From the NCBI GenBank assembly GCA_900016675.1, contig LN483070.1, forward strand, positions 1,054,001 through 1,118,000: 64,000 bases of DNA, given 5' to 3'. The notes under the pieces are model-generated. The model saw only the letters and a list, made by a program, of their open reading frames with translations, was not told where the DNA came from and made no database searches. The DNA comes from Arthrobacter saudimassiliensis (GTDB taxonomy: Bacteria > Actinomycetota > Actinomycetes > Actinomycetales > Micrococcaceae). A program made the position numbers and the translations under genes. Shown here in pieces: positions 54,245-64,000 of this stretch. The stretch's first letter is position 1. Every line of letters starts with the position of its first letter.

Positions 54245-54331
54245 GCGTTCGATTCCTTCGGTGCGGGGTCGCTGAAACGCTCCCCATCGTAGGGCACGGG
54301 GTGCCTCCGGTCACAAGGGCATCGACGGACG

Positions 54332-54370
54332 TATGCATAACTATTCACGATGTTGCATAAACTTGTGTAA
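54332..54370 (+). promoter_or_regulatory. argR: Two ARG boxes (ArgR operator) before argC
   Basis: Two imperfect 18-bp palindromes, TATGCATAACTATTCACG (54332-54349) and TTGCATAAACTTGTGTAA (54353-54370), fit the ARG-box pattern with TGCAT as the better half. They are separated by 3 bp, so their centres are 21 bp or two helical turns apart, the arrangement to which an ArgR hexamer binds in other bacteria. A -10 like TAAACT (54358-54363) lies inside the second box, so ArgR would block initiation. Confidence 0.8.
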
Positions 54371-55410
<1,040 letters not shown>

Positions 55411-55411
<1 letters not shown>

Positions 55412-56619
55412 TGAGCACCGAGACCAACAGCACCCCCGCCGGCGGCACGGCGGGGTCCGACGCCGCAGGCGCGGTCACCGCTCCCGCCGGCTTCCGGGCC
55501 GCGGGCGTGGCCGCCGGACTGAAGGCCTCCGGAGGCCGCGACGTCGCCCTGGTCGTCAATGAGGGCCCGGCCAAGGCCGCCGCCGCCGTCTTCACCCGCA
55601 ACCGCGTGGCCGCCGCGCCGGTGCTCTGGTCCCGGCAGGTCGTCACCGACGGCCGGGTGGACGCCGTGATCCTCAACTCCGGTGGCGCCAACGCCTGCAC
55701 CGGGCCGCAGGGCTTCCAGGACACCCATACCACCGCGGAGAAGACCGCCGAACTGCTCGGCATCTCCGCCGGCGACGTCCTGGTCTGCTCCACCGGCCTG
55801 ATCGGCGAGCCGCTGCCGATGGACAAGCTGCTGCCCGGCGTCGAAGCCGCCGCCGCGCAGCTCGCCGCCGACGGCGGAGCCGTGGCCGCCGAGGCCATCA
55901 TGACCACCGACACCGTGCCCAAGCAGGCCCTGTTCACCGGGCCCGGCTACACCATCGGCGGCATGGCCAAGGGCGCCGGCATGCTCGCCCCCGGGCTGGC
56001 CACCATGCTCGTGGTCCTCACCACCGACGCCGCCCTGGACGCCTCCGCCCTGGACACGGCGCTGCGGGCCGCCACCGCCGTCACCTTCGACCGCACCGAC
56101 TCCGACGGCTGCATGTCCACCAACGACACCGTGGTGCTGATGGCCTCCGGCGCCTCCGGCACCGAGCCGGCCGCCGCCGGGTTCACCGCCGGGCTCACCG
56201 AGGTCTGCGCCTCGCTCGCCCGGCAGCTGATCACCGACGCCGAAGGCGCCAGCCACGACATCGCCATCACCACCGTCAACGCCGCCACCGTGGCCGACGC
56301 CGAGACCGCCGCCCGCGCCGTCGCCCGCTCCAACCTGTTCAAGACCGCCATCTTCGGCAACGACCCCAACTGGGGCCGGGTGCTCTCCGCCGTCGGCACC
56401 ACCGACGCCGCCTTTGAACCGGAGAACCTCAACGTCTCCATCAACGGCGTTCAGGTCTGCCGCAACGGCGGCGTCGGCGAACCGCGCGACCTCGTCGACC
56501 TCACCGGCCGCGAGGTCACCGTGGAAATCGACCTGGGCGCCGGCACCGAGTCCGCGACCATCTGGACCAACGACCTCACCACGGCCTACGTCCACGAAAA
56601 CTCGGCGTACAGCAGCTAG
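55411..56619 (+). CDS. argJ: ArgJ, ornithine acetyltransferase/glutamate N-acetyltransferase
   Basis: 402 residues. It recycles acetyl groups from N-acetylornithine to glutamate (cyclic pathway). Self-cleavage before the catalytic Thr is expected at [13 protein letters not shown] near residue 195, and [15 protein letters not shown] is the conserved motif after it. The first 30 residues are an Ala/Gly leader. The bifunctional form also acting on acetyl-CoA cannot be told from sequence. Confidence 0.96.
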
Positions 56620-56635
56620 GGCGGGGGAGAAGCAC

Positions 56636-57561
56636 ATGGACGCACTGACCGAACAGGCCCAGGACAAGGCCGGCACCCTGATCGAGGCGCTGCCCTGGAT
56701 CCAGCGGTTCGCCGGTTCCACGATGGTCATCAAATACGGCGGCAACGCCATGGTCAACGACGAGCTGCGCCGCGCGTTCGCCGAGGACATCGTCTTCCTG
56801 CATCACGTGGGCGTGCACCCCGTGGTGGTGCACGGCGGCGGCCCGCAGATCAGCGCCATGCTGAAGCGCCTGGGCATCGAATCCGAATTCAAGGGCGGCC
56901 TGCGCGTCACCACCCCCGAGGCGATGGACGCCGTGCGCATGGTCCTCACCGGGCAGGTCGGCCGCGAGCTGGTCGGCCTGGTCAACTCCCACGGCCCCTA
57001 CGCCGTCGGGCTCTCCGGCGAGGACGGCGGCCTGCTCGAAGCGGTCCGCACCACCGCCGTCATCGACGGCGAGGAAGTGGACCTGGGCCTGGTCGGCGAG
57101 GTCACCGGCGTGAACCCCGCCGCCATCCAGGACCTGATCGACGGCGGCCGGATTCCGGTCATCTCCACCGTCGCCCCGGAAATCGGCGCCGACGGGCTGC
57201 CCACCGGCCAGGTCCTGAACGTCAACGCCGACACCGCCGCGGCCGCCCTGGCCGTCGCGCTCGGCGCCTCCCGCCTGGTCGTGCTCACCGACGTCGAGGG
57301 CCTGTACGCCAACTGGCCGGACCGGTCCTCGCTGATCTCCTCCCTGAGCGCGGCGGAGCTGCGCGCCATGCTGCCTTCCCTGGAATCCGGCATGATCCCC
57401 AAGATGGAGGCCTGCCTGGCCGCGGTCGACGGCGGAGTGGACCGCGCCGCCGTCGTCGACGGACGGATGGCGCACTCCATGCTGCTGGAGGTCTTCACCA
57501 CCGCCGGCATCGGCACCCAGATCACCCCCGACGAAAAGCCGCAGGAAACCGAGGAAGCACC

Positions 57562-57565
<4 letters not shown>
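56636..57565 (+). CDS. argB: ArgB, acetylglutamate kinase
   Basis: 309 residues, second step of the pathway, and in the cyclic pathway usually the enzyme that arginine inhibits. [15 protein letters not shown] and [14 protein letters not shown] bind ATP and substrate; the N-terminal helix ([11 protein letters not shown]) is the extension found in arginine-sensitive forms. GGGGGAGA precedes the ATG. The last bases overlap argD by 4 bp. Confidence 0.97.
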
Positions 57566-59845
<2,280 letters not shown>

Positions 59846-59846
<1 letters not shown>

Positions 59847-60382
59847 TGAGCATGCCGGCCACCAAGACCGCGCGGCAGGCCCGGATCCGGGCCCTGCTGA
59901 CGGGGCTGGCGGTCCGCTCGCAGGCCGAACTGGCCGCGCTGCTGGCCCGGGAGGGCATCCAGGTCAACCAGGCCACCCTCTCCCGGGACCTGGTCGAACT
60001 CGGCGCGGTGCGCATGCGCGGCGCCGAGGGAGCCCTGGTCTACGCGATCCCGTCCGAGGGCGGGGAGCGCAGGCCGCAGTCCGGGGTCAGCCAGGAAGTG
60101 CTGGACGCGCGGCTGGCCCGGCTGTGCGGGGAACTGCTGGTCACCGCCGAGGCCTCCGGAAACATCGTGGTGCTCCGCACCCCGCCCGGAGCCGCGAACT
60201 TCCTGGCCCTGGCGATCGACCACTCCACCATTCCGACCATCCTGGGCACCGTGGCCGGTGACGACACCGTCCTGATGGTCACCCGGGAGCCCGACGGCGG
60301 GGCCGACGTCGCCGCCCGTTTCCTGGCCATCGCCGACGAGGCGACGGCCAACGGCCAGGCCCCGGACAACCGCATAACCTAG
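59846..60382 (+). CDS. argR: ArgR, arginine repressor
   Basis: 178 residues. The N-terminal winged helix has [32 protein letters not shown], the C-terminal part the arginine-binding and hexamer domain ([32 protein letters not shown] with the conserved GDDT). Lying inside the operon that carries ARG boxes at its head, it should repress its own synthesis. The 160 bp after it (60383-60542) contain small GC-rich hairpins but no clear promoter or ARG box. Confidence 0.95.
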
Positions 60383-60466
60383 AGGCAGGGACCGGGCGCG
60401 GGCCGGACCCGGTCGGGGAACCGCCCGGGCGGACGGACCGCCGCCCAACGGACACCACAGATTTGA

Positions 60467-63238
<2,772 letters not shown>

Positions 63239-63259
63239 GTTCCGGACGGATATCGGCCA

Positions 63260-63289
63260 AGGGCCCGGCGGAGCGATCCGCCGGGCCCT
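63260..63289 (+). terminator. Terminator of the arginine operon
   Basis: A perfect 13-bp stem (63260-63272 with 63277-63289) with the tetraloop gcga, 21 bp after the argH stop. Confidence 0.85.
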
Positions 63290-63320
63290 GCCGTTGTCCC
63301 TGCGGCGGTACGCTGGCCCG

Positions 63321-63839
63321 ATGAGCGACTCCTTCCGCCGCCGGCTGCGCGCCCTGCCCGATTTCCCCGAGGACCTGCCGGCCTTTGACCCGGCAGGCGC
63401 GCCGGCGGATCCGCAGCAGCTGTTCCGGGACTGGCTGGACGAGGCCCTGGCCGCCGGCGTCCGCCAGCCGCACGCCTTCTCGCTGGCCACGGCGGACGCC
63501 GCCGGAAACCTGTCCTCCCGCATGCTGATCCTGAAGAACCTCGACGACAGCGGCTGGCATTTCGCCACCGCGCGCAGCTCCCGCAAGGGCCGCGAGCTGG
63601 CCGCGAACCCGCGGGCGGCCATGAACTTCTACTGGGCGGAACAAGGACGCCAGATCCGGGTCGCCGGCGCCGTCGTGCTGCTCTCCGACGACGCATCCGC
63701 CCGGGACTGGGCTGAACGCCCCTCCGCCGGCGGATCCGCCAACCCCGACTGGCAGCTCTACGCCCTGCAGCCCGTGGAGATCGAGTTCTGGCAGGCGGAC
63801 CCCGGCCGCCGGCACATTCGGCACCGCTACGACCTCTGA
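63321..63839 (+). CDS. Short PdxH-like pyridoxamine 5'-phosphate oxidase family protein
   Basis: 172 residues. It follows the PdxH fold: FSLATADAAGNLSSRMLILKNLDDSGWHFAT, SSRKGRELAANPRAAMNFYW, QGRQIRVAGAVV, and a C-terminal EFWQADPGRRHIRHRY that stops at the R.H.R..Y motif. True PdxH has about 215 residues and a longer end; here the middle substrate segment is also short. It may act on PLP vitamers or be another FMN oxidoreductase. The ATG stands 6 bp after TACGCT (63309-63314). Confidence 0.8.
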   Translation: MSDSFRRRLRALPDFPEDLPAFDPAGAPADPQQLFRDWLDEALAAGVRQPHAFSLATADAAGNLSSRMLILKNLDDSGWHFATARSSRKGRELAANPRAAMNFYWAEQGRQIRVAGAVVLLSDDASARDWAERPSAGGSANPDWQLYALQPVEIEFWQADPGRRHIRHRYDL

Positions 63840-63897
63840 AACAGCCGCCCGGGTAACAGGGCTGCTGCTTCCGTGCCGCGCTGGCTAGGCTGGTCGC

Positions 63898-64000
63898 ATG
63901 AGCGAACCGACTTCCGTGCCCTCACCCGCCGACCGCTCCAACGCCGCCGACTCCGGCCTGCCGCATTCCGCCGGTGCCGGTGCGGGGTCGTCCGAGCCGG
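63898..64000 (+). CDS. Start of an unidentified gene, cut by the window end
   Basis: The first 34 codons (MSEPTSVPSPADRSNAADSG...) are a Ser/Ala/Pro/Gly-rich leader with no recognisable domain. The ATG stands 6 bp after TAGGCT (63886-63891), the leaderless arrangement used by many genes here, which is the main support for it. Confidence 0.6.
   Translation, partial: MSEPTSVPSPADRSNAADSGLPHSAGAGAGSSEP

Overview
The window is a GC-rich stretch of chromosomal core genome from an actinobacterium, most likely a member of the Micrococcaceae close to Arthrobacter in the broad sense. This rests on the gene order dapA / RNase J / ftsK / pgsA / cinA / clgR-type regulator / DUF3046 / recA / recX / miaB / miaA / dapF / hflX / dinG-like / lexA / LysM protein, on PriA-type HisA, on frequent GTG starts, and on many leaderless -10 boxes (TANNNT) six or seven bases before the start codon. 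I see no tRNA or rRNA gene, insertion sequence, prophage, CRISPR array or defence island. The genus is an inference; the family is fairly safe.

Layout. 1-885 is the 3' part of an M16 peptidase gene. 889-6900 is a molybdenum cofactor and molybdate uptake block: moaA-moaD leftward, modA-modB-moeA-moaC-mog-moaE rightward, with no modC ATPase gene. 6957-12079 holds dapB, a small membrane protein, a DUF418-like acyltransferase, dapA and RNase J. 12185-19845 holds ftsK, pgsA, cinA, a ClgR-like regulator, a MarR regulator, DUF3046, recA and recX. 19925-22262 holds two tandem secreted transglycosylase-like proteins, the second apparently frameshifted. 22388-31905 holds miaB, miaA, dapF, an RsmC-like methyltransferase, hflX, a DinG-like helicase, lexA and a divergent LysM division-inhibitor candidate. 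32027-36290 is a histidine block (hisC, hisB, hisH, a 52-residue membrane protein, priA) plus an SseB-family gene. 36325-43942 holds two MFS transporters, DUF1844, infC-rpmI-rplT, a SpoU methyltransferase and a frameshifted PrmC-like gene. 44009-47000 holds a Nudix hydrolase, an ArsR/SRPBCC pair, an SOS-type radical SAM gene and an HExxH protein. 47200-54244 holds pheST, a membrane/XRE pair, a GH114-type lipoprotein, a HAD phosphatase and a quinone reductase. 54380-63238 is the complete arginine operon argCJBDFRGH. A short PdxH-like gene and the start of another gene close the window.

How the parts fit. Three regulatory themes can be read in the DNA. LexA boxes precede recA, lie three times between lexA and the LysM gene, and precede the radical SAM gene, giving a small DNA-damage regulon. 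Two ARG boxes 21 bp apart precede argC, and argR lies in the same operon, which suggests autoregulation by arginine. infC uses the rare ATT start behind a hairpin with a T-rich tail, which suggests feedback control of the initiation factor operon. Several strong hairpin terminators separate the units.

The most unusual items are a ribosomal protein L20 with an added C-terminal domain, a PrmC-like methyltransferase interrupted by a frameshift exactly at a TGA codon, and the triple LexA-box region. No clearly new multi-gene system is visible.
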